From contig FN649755.1 of assembly GCA_000310025.1 (NCBI GenBank), positions 923,221 to 949,994 of the forward strand: a stretch of 26,774 bases of DNA, read 5' to 3'. The notes under the pieces were generated by a model. It ran no database searches, had not been told where the DNA came from, and saw nothing but the letters and a program-made list of their open reading frames with translations. The position numbers were made by a program, and so were the translations under genes. Positions 1 through 11,449 of the stretch are shown here, piece after piece (the first letter of the stretch is position 1; every line of letters starts with the position of its first letter). Origin of the DNA: Ectocarpus siliculosus. Its lineage: Eukaryota > Sar > Phaeophyceae > Ectocarpales > Ectocarpaceae.

Positions 1-258
1 ACGATTATGGGTACCCCCCCCCCCCCCCCCCCTAGATGTTGCTGAACCCCGTCTGTTGACAATATCTCTCCAAGAACATATCGGATGTGAGTGTGCGATA
101 GCTTGGAAGAACAACATGGACCGAGCGGACACGATGCCAAAATGGGTAGGCCAGTTGAAGGTGTGTGGACGTAGTTTCGAGATGATTACTGCTTCCTGAC
201 ATGCTGCGCAACCCCACTTTTCAGCATATATCTCTGCGGCCACTGGTGAAAAACGGGC

Positions 259-331
259 CTGGAATATATTGGCCTGGAATGTACAAGCCTCACTGCCGCG
301 GACAAATTCCGTGGATATTCCAGGCCAATGG
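259..331. repeat. Short foldback with ATTGGCCTGGAAT arms
   Basis: GGCCTGGAATATATTGGCCTGGAAT around 259-283 is answered by ATATTCCAGGCCAAT at about 316-330, giving a 13-bp stem. No other feature is seen in 1-657 apart from a C19 homopolymer at 14-32. Confidence 0.55.
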
Positions 332-660
332 TCCTAAACGGGCCAAACCACGAAACAAAAGACACACATTAAGGAGGTGGGTGCACACGACGAATTTTGA
401 TGTTGACTAATTTTAAAATCAAATGCAAGAGCACCAGAAATCGCACAACAGACACACCAGACCAACCAGTAGGAAGGCAGCGCGAAAAAAAGAAATCGTT
501 GATTCTCGCACAGGGCGGCAGTAGAGGCTGCTCAAAACATACATTTCACGCGTCTACCTCCACAGGCCTCCTCTGAAATCAAGATAAAAATCTCACCATT
601 CTAAATTCTAGTCAAAGCAGCAAACGGAAGGCGCTCAAACAAGGTCAATCTTGAATGTTA

Positions 661-1103
661 TGTGTCGCATTCCATTGTCATCAGTGGAGGACATCATGAA
701 GATGCGGCGTGCGTGCTGGCACGTTCAGGTTTGCTACTGGAGCTGAAATATCGAACATTGCACCAGCGTCTGAAAACAGTCCGAAATCGGCGCCGGAACC
801 AAGCGGCATCCAACATTTGTTACAGCCGTGCTTGCCGCCACTGACTCCAATCCACTGAACTGCGGGTGTAGCTGATGCCACTAGCTACTGCTGACGACCC
901 GTGGTTCAGGGATTTAACTGTCCGTGGCGGTGAGCACGGCTGTGTCAAATGTTGGATGCCGCTTGGTTCCGGCGCAGATTTCGGAGAGTTTTCATGCTGC
1001 AACCTTCAATATTTTCAGCTCCAGCAGCAAACGAACCTGAACGTACCAGCACGCACGACGCCTCTTCATGGTGTCCTCTACTGACGGCAATAGAATGCGA
1101 CAC
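661..1103. mobile_element. 443-bp foldback MITE-like element with TTA target duplication
   Basis: Almost the whole segment is an imperfect palindrome. The left arm (661 to about 860) and the reverse complement of the right arm (about 880 to 1103) share GTGTCGCATTC, CGTGCGTGCTGG.ACGTTCAGGTT, CTGGAGCTGAAA and GGCGCCGGAACCAAGCGGCA (C for one G in the right arm). Both ends are flanked by TTA (658-660 and 1104-1106). A three-base TTA/TWA duplication is typical of PIF/Harbinger-type non-autonomous elements, so that class is inferred. It encodes no protein; frames within it are palindrome artefacts. Confidence 0.75.
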
Positions 1104-1517
1104 TTAACCCTGGCGGGTAGGTTGTTTGCTTTCTTTGTATAGGATAAAAGTATGGGAAAAAGAGCCAGCGTCACACACCCTTTTCTGCACCCCCTTATTC
1201 AACACCATTTTCCATCGCGACAAACAATAGACGTCACGCGGGTTGCACAGAGAGGTACTTCTATTCGAGAGTAGCCACAGAGGGCGCGAGTCATCGTTGT
1301 CCAGCATCGTTCCAAGAACTTGTCGACACAGCCCTGGCCGCCAGGCCCCCGCACCCCACCACGTGTGCCTTCTTACAATAGAATCTGGTCGAAACGTTTG
1401 AGGGGTGTTTGTGAGGTGATAAGCCATAACGAGCTGCCCGCGAGTGGAACAGCTTACCACGAAACATGATATCCTGCTGCGCCCTGTCCATGTCATGTGG
1501 CCTAATTTTCTTGCCAC
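1104..1517 (-). pseudogene. Decayed Ty3/gypsy reverse transcriptase remnant (tentative)
   Basis: Around 1378-1467 the minus strand reads STRGQLVMAYHLTNTPQTF, which matches the gypsy reverse transcriptase block usually written as TRRGQ.EFLVMPFGLTNAPATF, with a three-residue deletion and several substitutions. The expected upstream LD..SGY block and a clear downstream Y.DD catalytic box were not found in the same frame. If correct, this is an old inactive fragment. A chance match is possible. Confidence 0.35.
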
Positions 1518-1699
1518 ACCCTTGAGAAATGCCGCGGGGATGATCTGGAAGATCTAGATGGAGACGAGCCTGCTGGGAATGAGGTCTTCCTGGGCTCGGA
1601 AGAGAGCGTAGTGGGCCGAGTAGTGCGTGCCGTGGCTGGTGATTATGCCCATGGGAAACCCCATACAAGCTAAAAGCCCGGAGGGGTGAAGCGGAATAG

Positions 1700-2470
1700 A
1701 CCCTGAAAAATGCCTACACATATACGCGACATTCTTATTTGGGAGGATTTGGGGGGGAGGGGAGGGTACAAAGTGACCACCCCCGAACGTCATCATAGTT
1801 TTGTGTTGACAACCGACGTCTATCGCTCCCGTTCGGCACGCGACGCCAACTAGAAATATGGTGGTGAAATTATGAATCACAGGTCACCAATCGAGGCCAA
1901 ACAATCGCGTTGTAGAAGAGCCGCCTTCATCTACCCTTGTACCCCTACTAAACAGCAACAAGACTGACACTCCACACCGAAGATATCCCACGATTTCGAA
2001 ATACTTCCAACAAGCTTTAATAGTAGCGGTTGCGAAACGCAGTAGATTCCGACCCTGACCTTTGCCAAATGAAAGTACTTTACCGCTCGGTCGTGTAGAC
2101 ATCCTGAGAACCAAGCAGCAGGTGCCCCCGCAATCTGCACACACCACCTATCAGAAACCGCAGACAGAAAAAAAAATAATCAAACCCGCAACAGCTACGT
2201 CAAGATCACGACATCGAACAAAGAGCTTGGTGTGTCATCTTCGCGTCATGGACCGATGTGAGAAGGGGACCCTCGTGAAACACGTGTGAATGGCGCAAAT
2301 TCAAATTCCCCAGCTTGCAACGGTATGCATACCACTCTCCACACCCCGACCATAACCTCCATATCGATTTGACTCCCTCGCAAACATCGACAGAGCTGCG
2401 TAAACCGTGTGACTGCAAAAACCGCTTCAACCGAGAGTCTACGTCCGGGGCATACCTAACCATTTGGGGG
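1700..2470. other. Gene-less stretch
   Basis: No frame here shows family resemblance. A purine/pyrimidine-rich stretch (GGAGGATTTGGGGGGGAGGGG) lies near 1741-1765. The frames in this part are short and overlap on opposite strands. Confidence 0.6.
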
Positions 2471-2477
2471 TATCGTT

Positions 2478-3624
2478 CTAAAGGCGCAAGACCTCTACAG
2501 TTGAAGGGATTACGACCCCAGCTAAGCTCGAGAGTCTACACACGACGAGCTGATGAAGGCCCTCAGGCCATTCGATTCCGCGGAGAAGGCTATCTTCGGT
2601 ACCTGAACCATGAATATGATCAAGAAGATGAAATGTCTCGAGGTTGGGCATCCATGTCCCCAGTTTTTGCAGGGACTGCCTGAAATTCTGACCCAGCGCT
2701 AGTCGGCGCATCGACTCAGGCCAAGCGCTCGCGCCGATAGGGCGGTTGAACTTCGACATAACCACCACATCACCTAAACCTTTCTGGCGCATTCCAAAAG
2801 AAACTTCTTCCACGGATGCCGGCCACCTCACGTTATCAACCGACCGATTGGAAACACATCCGAGGGCGAGCCTCTGAAGCGAATCTTGCCATGTAAAGTC
2901 CTCAATGGGCTGCCTGAAAAATGCGCCAAAAGAAAGCTCCTCGAGCGACGCCGGAAAGGTACACCATTCAATCGGCTGGTTGAAAAAAACACCAACCGTG
3001 AGTTGCTCCAGAGTGTCCGGCCACACGACGCCGGCGATAGGCTGGTCGAAAAGAGACTGGTGGTGAAATTTTAGCTGCCTCAGCGATTCCGGAAACTTGG
3101 CGCATTCGATCGGCTGGTGGAATTCCAATCCAAACGATAGCTGCTGAAGCGATGCAGGTAGCTCGACACTTTCTATCGGCTGGTTAAACTTCCTACCGAA
3201 TACAAGCCTATGCAGAGATGCTGGCCATTTCGACAGGCCGACGAGCTGGTTGAATGTTGAATTGTCGGAAAACTCAACTGTTTTTCAGCCGTCGTGGCCA
3301 TGCCACAGTCTCAAGGCTGTCCTCAAAAGCACGGACGAATTCCAGGGAGTCCGCGTCCATCATTGAATGTATCGGGTTTCTCAATTCCGCTGCTGTCGGG
3401 ATGTCCCAAGTCACGCGGCGCGCTCTTAGTCGTGGCACGCGCGTCCCACACAGTCGCTTCGGGTGCGGGGGGGGAGCGTCCGCAGCGGCAAAAGCAGCCT
3501 GCGTGGGGTTTGTGAGTCGACTTTCAAGTGCAAGGTCTGATGGTTTATGCAGGCGATGCAGAACTCCAAGGATGCCAGCTGCAGTTCCTTGGTGGAAGTG
3601 TACTAACTCTTCCCTTCGCTCGTC
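2478..3624 (-). pseudogene. FNIP-like leucine-rich repeat protein, frameshifted
   Basis: The minus strand encodes about nine repeats of 22-24 residues with the pattern F.QPI....WP.SL..L.FG (for example FNQPIEWCTFPASLEELSFG), ending at TAG 2478-2480 after VIPSTVEVLRL. This resembles the FNIP/LRR repeats known from Dictyostelium, where they are thought to mediate protein binding. The repeat frame is closed upstream by a TGA. The matching sequence continues (DSLETVAWPRRLK) in another frame, the switch lying in a T5 run (plus strand) at 3281-3285. That upstream frame is open to an in-frame TGA at 3625-3627. A start could be ATG 3361-3363. The frameshift in a homopolymer may be a sequencing error rather than real decay. 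No enzymatic domain is visible. Confidence 0.75.
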
Positions 3625-3629
3625 TCATT

Positions 3630-6600
3630 CAGAGCAACGATGATGGTGTTCACGAGTCACGAGCTGGTCCTGCGGAAGAAACCATGGTGCATGGGCGTAC
3701 ACATAAGCTGGAGCAAAAACATGGCGTCCTTCAACAACTATAAGTGCGTGGCAGAAGAACCTGAACGTGTTCCAGGGCCATGACATGACTAGAATAGGGT
3801 ATGGGATTTTGCTCACACTCTAGAATTCGAAATTTCATCAAAGTAGAACCGTGAAAACGGTTAACGAAGTCATCAACATGTGGCCTACGTTCCGATGTCA
3901 AGAGTCAGTAAATCTTGCTCTTGAACGCCTCAAGCACAAAACATAATTGCCGGGCGAGACATGATAGGCTTGGCTGACGCACCAACCGTGTAAACGAAGC
4001 CTTCCCTTGGATTCGAATTGCTTTAGCCCCAGACGGCCGTTGCGTTCTGGCCCACTCGAATGAGAAAAATACTAACAAACGGACGAAACATGACCAATTG
4101 TGGGGGGAACTGTTTCACGCACAGTAGTGGGCGGTACAGAACTACCTTTCAGACCTTGTGCAACATTCTGTCTCTCTTTTTAATCTACAAGTTAAAATAT
4201 CGTGGAAAATGGATGCCCTGCCTGGTGCTCGCCACGCCACTGCTAGCCAAGCAATACTTGTGGCGTCTCCTCGACCCGATGAGATTGCAGCAAAGTAGAC
4301 AACTTCAAGCGGCCGAAAGGAACCCACCATGCGCCGTCGGAGGCGAAGGAAGGGGAGAATAAACCGGAGCTAAAAGCCCAACCGCCCTCTCCAGCTAAGA
4401 GACGCAGTACGAGCGAGAAGCAGCACGACCTCGGTTAGCTTGGTCGCGTCGCCACTCCCCACGGCCGAACCCCATGCATCTGCAGAGTCGTGAACTTGCC
4501 GGTGTTGACAAAATATTGCTGGCTTCGGGTCATCGTTTGGAAGGCTCGAATCCTATTGGTGTGAGTGAGAAAAAAAAAAGAAAGTACATGTATCATAGAA
4601 CTTAACACAATTAGACTATGTCGCTCGTTCCTTGCGCACCAGGCCTTGCAGAACCCGAACCGGCGTCTCCCTCCATGACGTTGTATGTGTCGCTCGTACT
4701 CAGACCTTTCCAAAGCGGACCAACACGAACCGAGGGGCGCATGCACATCGGCGGTGTTGGGGTTTCGCCGGTGAGACTCGATGAAGTGGTCCCGACAGGT
4801 CAAAAAGGAAAAAACGCAGACAGCACAACAGCAACGGTTGCCATCAACGACGTCAGAAATTCACAAACCCTTTCAGTCTCACAAGCTGAAATCTTACTCA
4901 CTGATATGTAGAATCAGGCCCTAAACAACCTAATCCAATATAACCCCCAACGTATTGACATAGAAATATCAACCTGGGTGACAGTCCATGCTGGTCCACA
5001 ACGGCGGCAAGTAGTGCAGGCAGCCGTTGGGTCGAAGGCGTCAAAAATCGTAAACAGCACCGTCGAAATTCTCACAAGACGATAGTGACGGGGTGGCTGA
5101 AGCCAAGTCAGCAAAATTTTCCAGTAGTACAAAAATGCGGACAGGGGGGCTGAATTTTTCCACGTAAGGAAGCAGATTTTTTCTTTAACCCTTACGTGAC
5201 TGGGTTAATTTGGATCTTTATGTTTTTTTCCCCACAGCTGGCTCTCTGCGGTCAAAGATCTTCCAAGCATGCGTGTACACCCATAACTCACGGCGGCAAC
5301 GATGGTGCAGCAGTGGGTCCATGTGTGGGGCTCACAGGGATGGGGACGCGGTATATGTAGGAGTGACGAACAGGAGTACAGTAGTACTACTACTGAACAG
5401 CAGTAGCAGTTATGCGGAAAGAAATAGACTACAGCAGCAGTAGTTTCTGAGCAGGTGTGCATGCCTGTCTCCGACAGCAACCGTCCGCACAGAGGATGTA
5501 CCTGTGCAAGCAATACCTGTTGGCACATGTTCTCCACCTCATCCTTGGACAGAGCATACGGCAAGCGCATGTATATGCTAGCGGCGCTAGATGCGAAGAG
5601 GCTGACGGGAAACCGCCTCACAGAAGCGCCAGATCGACGAAAAAAACGGCCCGCTCATCAGAGAATCGAGACCATCATCCACTATCGCACAAAATGCATA
5701 AAAATCGTGATAATTTTTACTATTCTGTACTACAAGTAGAGAGCTGTGATCGGAGCTGTGATCGGAGCTGTAGTCCCGAAAACCCTTGCGTTTGAGCGAA
5801 ATTTTGCACACAGCAGACAAACCACCCTCCACTCCCAATACTGGGAACCACACGCACCGCAACCACAACAACATCAAGCACCGAGGCAGTACGTTAGCAT
5901 CGGGTCCGGTGTGCGCTTTCTCTGCTCTCCCCCGCGGATGCGGCACCGGGTTGATCACATGTTCAGGGTGCTGTATGTACCCTCTCCGGTGGTATTGTGC
6001 GTTTGAATATCAGACTACAGCAGCACCGGTATACGCAGTAGATTGGATCTGGAAAGGATATCTGCCCCACGTCAGAGAGATGAGTCATGGGTGAATAGTG
6101 TTGTACTATGTGAGTCCTGTGCGCATTGCTGATAAGCGTGCTTTTGGGGTGGGTTGCCTGTGTCTCCCTGCTGGTCTCTATGTAGTTTTTTTGCTCTTAG
6201 CCGAGGCACAACGGCGATCTTTCGGCACCCAAAGTGATCGAAGCTGGGAACGGAGCTCATTCGTGGGTGTAGTCAAGAGAGGAAAGTTTTGTAGAACCTT
6301 CGTAGGCAAATAATTTTGGGTATAAGCGGCTTCTTGTGATTGGCTGAGGGGCAACAGTTCTCCTATCCCACCCAACGAACTTCCCCTGTCCGCAGGTACT
6401 GCTTTTTTGTGGTACGCTGCGTGAAAGCTGCACCCTGCTGCTGACACCGCTCGCACTGCCGTTGAGTGTGCGTGCATGCAATGCGTGTCTGCGTCGCTTG
6501 CTCACCCCCAGCACACCAAAACGCACCTGAGAACGGAGACAGGCAGTAATTGTACTGGCCGGCAGCCTCTGAACGAAGTGCTGTGTCGCATTTCAAGCGT

Positions 6601-7220
6601 TCGGGAGAGGATAGAGGTTTTTGGGACGGGGAGGCAGGCACATCAAGTCCAACTCTCTCTTTATCCTAACAGAGAACTAGAGAATAATCTTGCGCGGGGA
6701 AGGACGCGCCCGTCTACACCAGGAGGCCACTGCGTGCTCTTCCTCCCGTCTGCTCCTCTTTGCTGGCGGTGCTGCCACCACCTCTACGTCGCAGCCGCTC
6801 TCCTTTTCCTCCTTGCCTCAACCTGTGTGTGTGTGTGTGACGGGCGTGTTTTGCTGACCTAAAGCCGCGCAAACGAACCCAACTTGGCTTTCTGGCCGTG
6901 CAGCCTCCCTCTTGTTGGTGGCGCGCCAACTGCAGGGCCTGTTCGCTGGGCGCTGGCCTTCTCTTTGGCCGCGCGGGCTTTGGCCGCGCGGGCTGCTGTG
7001 TGCGCGGGTGGGTGGTGCCTGATGTGCTAGTTCCAAGAACGTTGCTAAATCGAAAAATCATCAACAATTTTCCACAGAACGAGCCTCCCTCCGCTCTAAA
7101 TCTGGAAAAAAAAATCCTTATCGTGGGTTCTGGCGAGATTGTCAGGAACGATCCTCAGAACGATGGCTACAATCAAAATCTTTTTCCCCAATTCGGATAA
7201 TTTTGTAGCCCGAAAGAGTC
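3630..7220. other. Gene-less stretch with simple sequence only
   Basis: No protein family is recognised on either strand. The minus strand at about 5490-5656 has a somewhat protein-like piece (IYMRLPYALSKDEVENMCQQ) that could be an isolated exon, but nothing adjoining supports it. A GT microsatellite lies at about 6827-6838. Confidence 0.55.
5738..5774 (+). repeat. 12-bp tandem repeat GAGCTGTGATCG
   Basis: About two and a half to three copies of GAGCTGTGATCG sit in tandem. The last copy is altered to GAGCTGTAGTCC. Confidence 0.85.
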
Positions 7221-7475
7221 TAGTGTAGGCAACGTACAGTTTTACCAACAAAGGTACCCACGGCTTGGGATATTGTGTACAGCAAGTCAGAGGCCCAGGA
7301 GAGGCACACAGGCATCACACAGCCGCATATCGCACAGCGTATGCATACCACCTCACACAAGCATGCTAGACTACGGTTTCCCACGAACGTTTAACGCACC
7401 GGAGCATAGTGACGACCACGGTAAACATGCTGTGTCCCCAAAGTGTCCCCATTCAGGCTTCCAGTATTAGGAGGG
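7221..7475 (+). repeat. Left copy of a long inverted repeat (partner 14805-15087)
   Basis: It starts at TAGTGTAGGCAACGTACAGT. Its order of blocks, GAGGCCCAGGAGAGGCA, ACCACCTCACACAAGCATG, AAAGTGTCCCCATT.. and GCTTCCAG, recurs on the opposite strand at 14805-15087. Similarity stops abruptly outside the TAGTGTAGG end, as expected of an element terminus. No gene lies in it. Confidence 0.7.
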
Positions 7476-8190
7476 TTAATGGAGAAACAATATGTTGTGA
7501 AAATCTACATATATATATGTTGAAGTTGTCCAGGGATTGACGGTGGTTTCGTACCGCCCCCTTCTGCGAGAAGAACGCCGTTCTGGAGGACGAAAGTTGA
7601 ATGTGCGATATGTTTCGTCGTCTTCTCCCTTCCAAATTGATCAGGACGCAACGGCCACTGGGTCCACAGAAACACCCACGGTGTGATTTAAAGCACAACC
7701 TGATACGGCGGTGCCAACGGGGTGGCTGCACGGCCTTTAAATCTCGCCGCACCCACCACGATTGACAGACTGCTTTCTGGATGAATGGCGGCCATATACG
7801 TTCTCGAAAAGGGCAAGAGTCTCGTTCTTGACGATTCTCGGCAAGTTGTGATGACTCGCTTTCAGAAGAGTGAAACGGACTCTTCCGGGGCAAATCGTGG
7901 CCAACACCAGGATTGACGCTATAAGACCCTGTCCCCGTGAAGACCGCATGAAGTGAAATGCGGTATGCTACATTTGCACACAACACGCGCGTCTTCACCT
8001 GTTGTCGGGCATACCCTTGTCGCTAACCAGTGTGTTACCATAATACATTTGGCAACAGCTCGATAGTACAAAATCGGCTCGATCTCTGCGTTTTGAGAAA
8101 ATGCTGATGAAAATGTGACAGAGACGAACCTTAGAAGAGCTTACAATAGTGTAGGGACGATGGTTGATTTCCGGCTACAGGAGTCATTGG
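7476..8190. other. Gene-less stretch inside the putative large element
   Basis: A long minus-strand frame (7453-7998) overlaps the left inverted repeat and has no family resemblance. A palindromic ACATATATATATGT lies at about 7507-7520. Confidence 0.5.
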
Positions 8191-8193
8191 TAA

Positions 8194-8913
8194 TTGGCCT
8201 TGGCGTATTCCCATAACGACTTCTGGTGCGCACTTTCGACCAACAGTAAGACCAAGACAGTACTGGCTACAACCTCTCCTACGGGCAAGTGTACACGACG
8301 AGCAGGGCTCGCCGTTTCCAACTTGATTGGCAGCACCGCGTCGGCAGTCGGCAGGCGGCTAGGCGAAAGACTGCAGGAACACTACAACACGGCGAAGACC
8401 ACCGCATGCAACTTGTACCGCGGGGCTTACGTCCTCTGGTACGGGCGGCAAACATCCGGAGACATCACCTCTCGTTATTTCCACCTGCGCTGTCCACACC
8501 CTCTCGTCTCTCTGTGCCCGCCTTCTCCTCCACCGGGCGGGTGCAGTGGCGTAGTCAGGGTGACAAGAGCTGCAACGACAACGACAAACAACGAGCGGAG
8601 GGGGGGCCGCAAACCGCTCGAGGGAAGGGGGGCGGTTCATGCGGATGAACTGCTGACGTTCCACAGTTCAGCCCAAAACACAGAAACACAGCACACACGT
8701 CTGTCCTCCCGCGTGAAGGGTTTGCCCTTGTCGTGGTCTCGCGACTTCTCTGTCTGGTGGTTGTCCGCCGCCAATGAGGGAGGAGAGCAGCCCGTGCGCA
8801 TAACATCCTATGTAACGATACGCATGTTCGATACGTATTTGATTCGCTTGTATGGCCCGATTTCGAAGGGACACGTTGAGTACCAGAGCCGACACGGATG
8901 CCAACCGCCGTAA
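8194..8913 (+). CDS. Long open frame of unknown nature (doubtful)
   Basis: This frame is open for 239 codons directly after a TAA (8191-8193). It has no ATG until near its end, so it would need an upstream exon. The first 110 codons (for example NLIGSTASAVGRRLGERLQEH) look more protein-like than the rest, which becomes low-complexity Thr/Arg/Gly. A long antisense frame overlaps 8555-9055. I do not recognise a family. It may be a transposon fragment or chance. Confidence 0.2.
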   Translation: MALAYSHNDFWCALSTNSKTKTVLATTSPTGKCTRRAGLAVSNLIGSTASAVGRRLGERLQEHYNTAKTTACNLYRGAYVLWYGRQTSGDITSRYFHLRCPHPLVSLCPPSPPPGGCSGVVRVTRAATTTTNNERRGGRKPLEGRGAVHADELLTFHSSAQNTETQHTRLSSRVKGLPLSWSRDFSVWWLSAANEGGEQPVRITSYVTIRMFDTYLIRLYGPISKGHVEYQSRHGCQPP

Positions 8914-9679
8914 AGGCACAGCCAGCCGCCCGTATAGGGAAGCAATGCTTATGTACGGTACCTTTGCGTGCCAAGCGTCGCGTTTGTTTGGGTTTGAGCA
9001 GCCGACTAGACTTGCCTAGTAGTGGCCGAGGTGTGGGAGGTGACAGTAGCACCAAGAAACGAACGTATCAGTAGCCAGCCATCATGGACCCACGCAGAGA
9101 GGCGGCCAACACCATGCGGCCAGCAGAAACAACTTCGCCAGAGACACAACGAATTTCTACTTTCAGAAAGGAGTGCACTCCCCTGCGTCCAGGGTACCTT
9201 TTGCGGTTGTCGTGGATACCAAAATCGTGACGCGACCGAATTCCACATGTATGTTATTCCGGTTGCCGTTTGATTTTTTTTGCTTTTTACCCCGATTTGG
9301 GGGCAGTTGGCTTGTGACCACGGAAGGAAGGCGTCCGCGTCAGTTGGACCAGTACCGACAGTAGAAGGTACTGAGCAGAGACCGGAACGGTTTTTAATGT
9401 GAAGACAGAAGACAACAACAATAACAGCAACAACAACATTGTTGGCTTTCATAAACTTTGCGGTCCGCACACACACCTCAGTACATACATACCAGGACGA
9501 CCCACATCTACACACACATTTCCACACCCAAGAAGGACTGGACGTGATACACAAATTCCTTCGCCTTATTTATTGAGGTATAGGCCTTAACGAAGAAATC
9601 AGATCTCGAAAATCACATTTCGATAGAAGAATTAAAATGGTCGGATCTACCCAAATCCGGACAGAAATGGCCTGTGTGT

Positions 9680-10596
9680 GTGTACTAAACGTCGCTTTGT
9701 TGGACAGGGAACAGAGAACAGGGAACTCGGAATTCCCTGTTCCGTGAGGTTGTGTCCTGTCAACACAAACCACATTTTCAGGAACACGGAATGTTTCAGT
9801 GCGCGCTCGGGGCCCACAGCGACTCAAGGCGACAATACAACAACCATTTTAGATGCACAAAGACGAGTGGGAGGTAGACGGTAGCGGAGGGAGGGGTGTA
9901 GTTATGAAGGAAGCTGTTGACGAGCGCACATCCAGCACATGTGCTACAGTAGGTATCGGCTAGAACAGGCGGTGTTCGTCATGCAATCCGCACCCTCGAC
10001 AGTGCTCTCAAAGGCATGCTTTTTTTAGGTGTAGTCCACGGCAGCTGGCCGTTTCTTTTACACTTCATGTTCCCCCATACAACGGCTACACGAGCATCCA
10101 CCGCCGTTTTTTGCATTGTTTGTTGTTGTTGTTGTTTTTCTTCACATTAAACTCGTGTCAGTTGCTAATCCCAAAATGTAGCAAAGACTCGGCCCGTGGT
10201 CACAAAAATGCTAAAGCCATCAGAAGATCTAAAGAACACGCACACTATTTGCATACGAGACATCTGATTATTATGGTGGCAATGCCTACACGCCTTGAAC
10301 CGGTAGCATGCAGCACCTGTGGCAGCCGCATGCCCGAGAGTGATCACGCACACACACACATCCCACCACGTGCTGAATTGCCACCGAAGAGTTGGTGTTC
10401 CACGTTCCCTACGGTCTGTTGGCTAATTTCAACACTGTCGGGAGTTAAAGTTATGGTGCGGCAGAACTACCTCAAACAGGGAACGTGTGTGGCATTTCTT
10501 GTTTCCAAGAAAGTTATTTTGTGTGGCTGACCAATCAGGCAATAATTCCGAGTTCCCTGTTCCCTGTTCCCTGTCCACAAATGGACGTTAGTACAC
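9680..10596. repeat. Pair of about 55-bp inverted repeats with GGGAACA heptamers
   Basis: The left arm (9680-9733) contains GTGTACTAA.CGTC, TGGACAGGGAACA and GAACAGGGAACTCGGAATT. The right arm (10542-10596) is its reverse complement with three TTCCCTG-type heptamers. The enclosed 800 bases hold no recognisable protein. This may be a small non-autonomous element, but a clear target duplication was not found. Confidence 0.55.
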
Positions 10597-10639
10597 GCCC
10601 TTAACGGGAGATCGGCCAACTGGAACCGAATCTCTGCAG

Positions 10640-11060
10640 TCCACCGCGAACAACCCGAGAGGTCCGCCGTTTGCCCACTGCCAGATTGCTGTTGTGACGT
10701 ACGTACTATTATGACGTGGTCACACCACATGGGGAGCTATCGCTCCCGAGAAGCACACACCATACAAACGCATACAACATGGCCTCTGTGCGGTACTGAC
10801 ACGATGTCTCTGCATGTGAGACACTGAATCGAGCCTCGTCCTACGGAAAGCCACCAATTCGTCTGTGCATTTGAGGTCCGACAACCCGCGGGAGATTGTC
10901 CCAAACGCATCCCACACACGTTTTTTCGGCGCCAGTCACGTGCAACAACGATGCGCAGTCACCCTCCCTTTGGGTTGTCTTTTTGTGCTCTCTCTCTACC
11001 GTGCTCGGCCGTGGATGGAGTTCGTGCGGATGGGGGTAGGTGGGCACGCGCCGTGCATGG
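10640..11060 (+). repeat. Copy 1 of a dispersed repeat (copy 2 at 14290-14740)
   Basis: Shared blocks in the same order are ACCACATGG.GAGC, GAGGT.CGACAAC.C.CGGGAG.., AAACGCAT, CCAGTCA.GTGC.ACAACGAT and a CTCT-rich stretch. The copies are clearly diverged, with many small gaps. No protein family is recognised. Confidence 0.6.
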
Positions 11061-11102
11061 GAGTAGACCATGGTCCCGCAACTAACTATGGTTGCGGCTC
11101 AC

Positions 11103-11160
11103 CCAAATCGGGATCCGACTAAATCATTTCACCTTTTTTCTACATGTAATCCCGATTTGG
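11103..11160. repeat. 12-bp perfect inverted repeat CCAAATCGGGAT / ATCCCGATTTGG
   Basis: The arms are at 11103-11114 and 11149-11160, separated by 34 bases. The related word CCCCGATTTGGGG occurs once more at about 9291-9303. This could be a footprint or binding palindrome; its role is unknown. Confidence 0.6.
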
Positions 11161-11449
11161 TTTTGGGTCGTCCTGTTTTAAGCCCTGAAGATTCGACGGC
11201 TTCCAAAACGTTTCAGCCAATCAACAACAAGAGAGTTCTTTGGATCTTCCGGTCTTACAACCTAATCTGAATGTGACTTCGTGATCTGATTCCTTCCTCA
11301 AGACTTACCCTTATAACCCGTGTCCTCTTGCTCACTCTGAAGTCTGTACAGAAGTACATCGCCTGTGCCCGATGTGGGTGCTTGTAAGGGTGCTTCTTAT
11401 CGACCAATAAAACACGAAAAAAAAAACGAAACCGTTTTTTCTTGAACAC

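Noticed and set aside
4501-4560. tRNA B-box-like GGCTCGAATCC
   Set aside because: No A box or acceptor stem could be placed upstream at a suitable distance.
8194-8913. GIY-YIG nuclease-like string (LIGSTASAVGRRLGERLQEH)
   Set aside because: It resembles the middle of the domain, but the defining GIY and YIG motifs and a catalytic Glu in context are missing, and the frame lacks a start codon.
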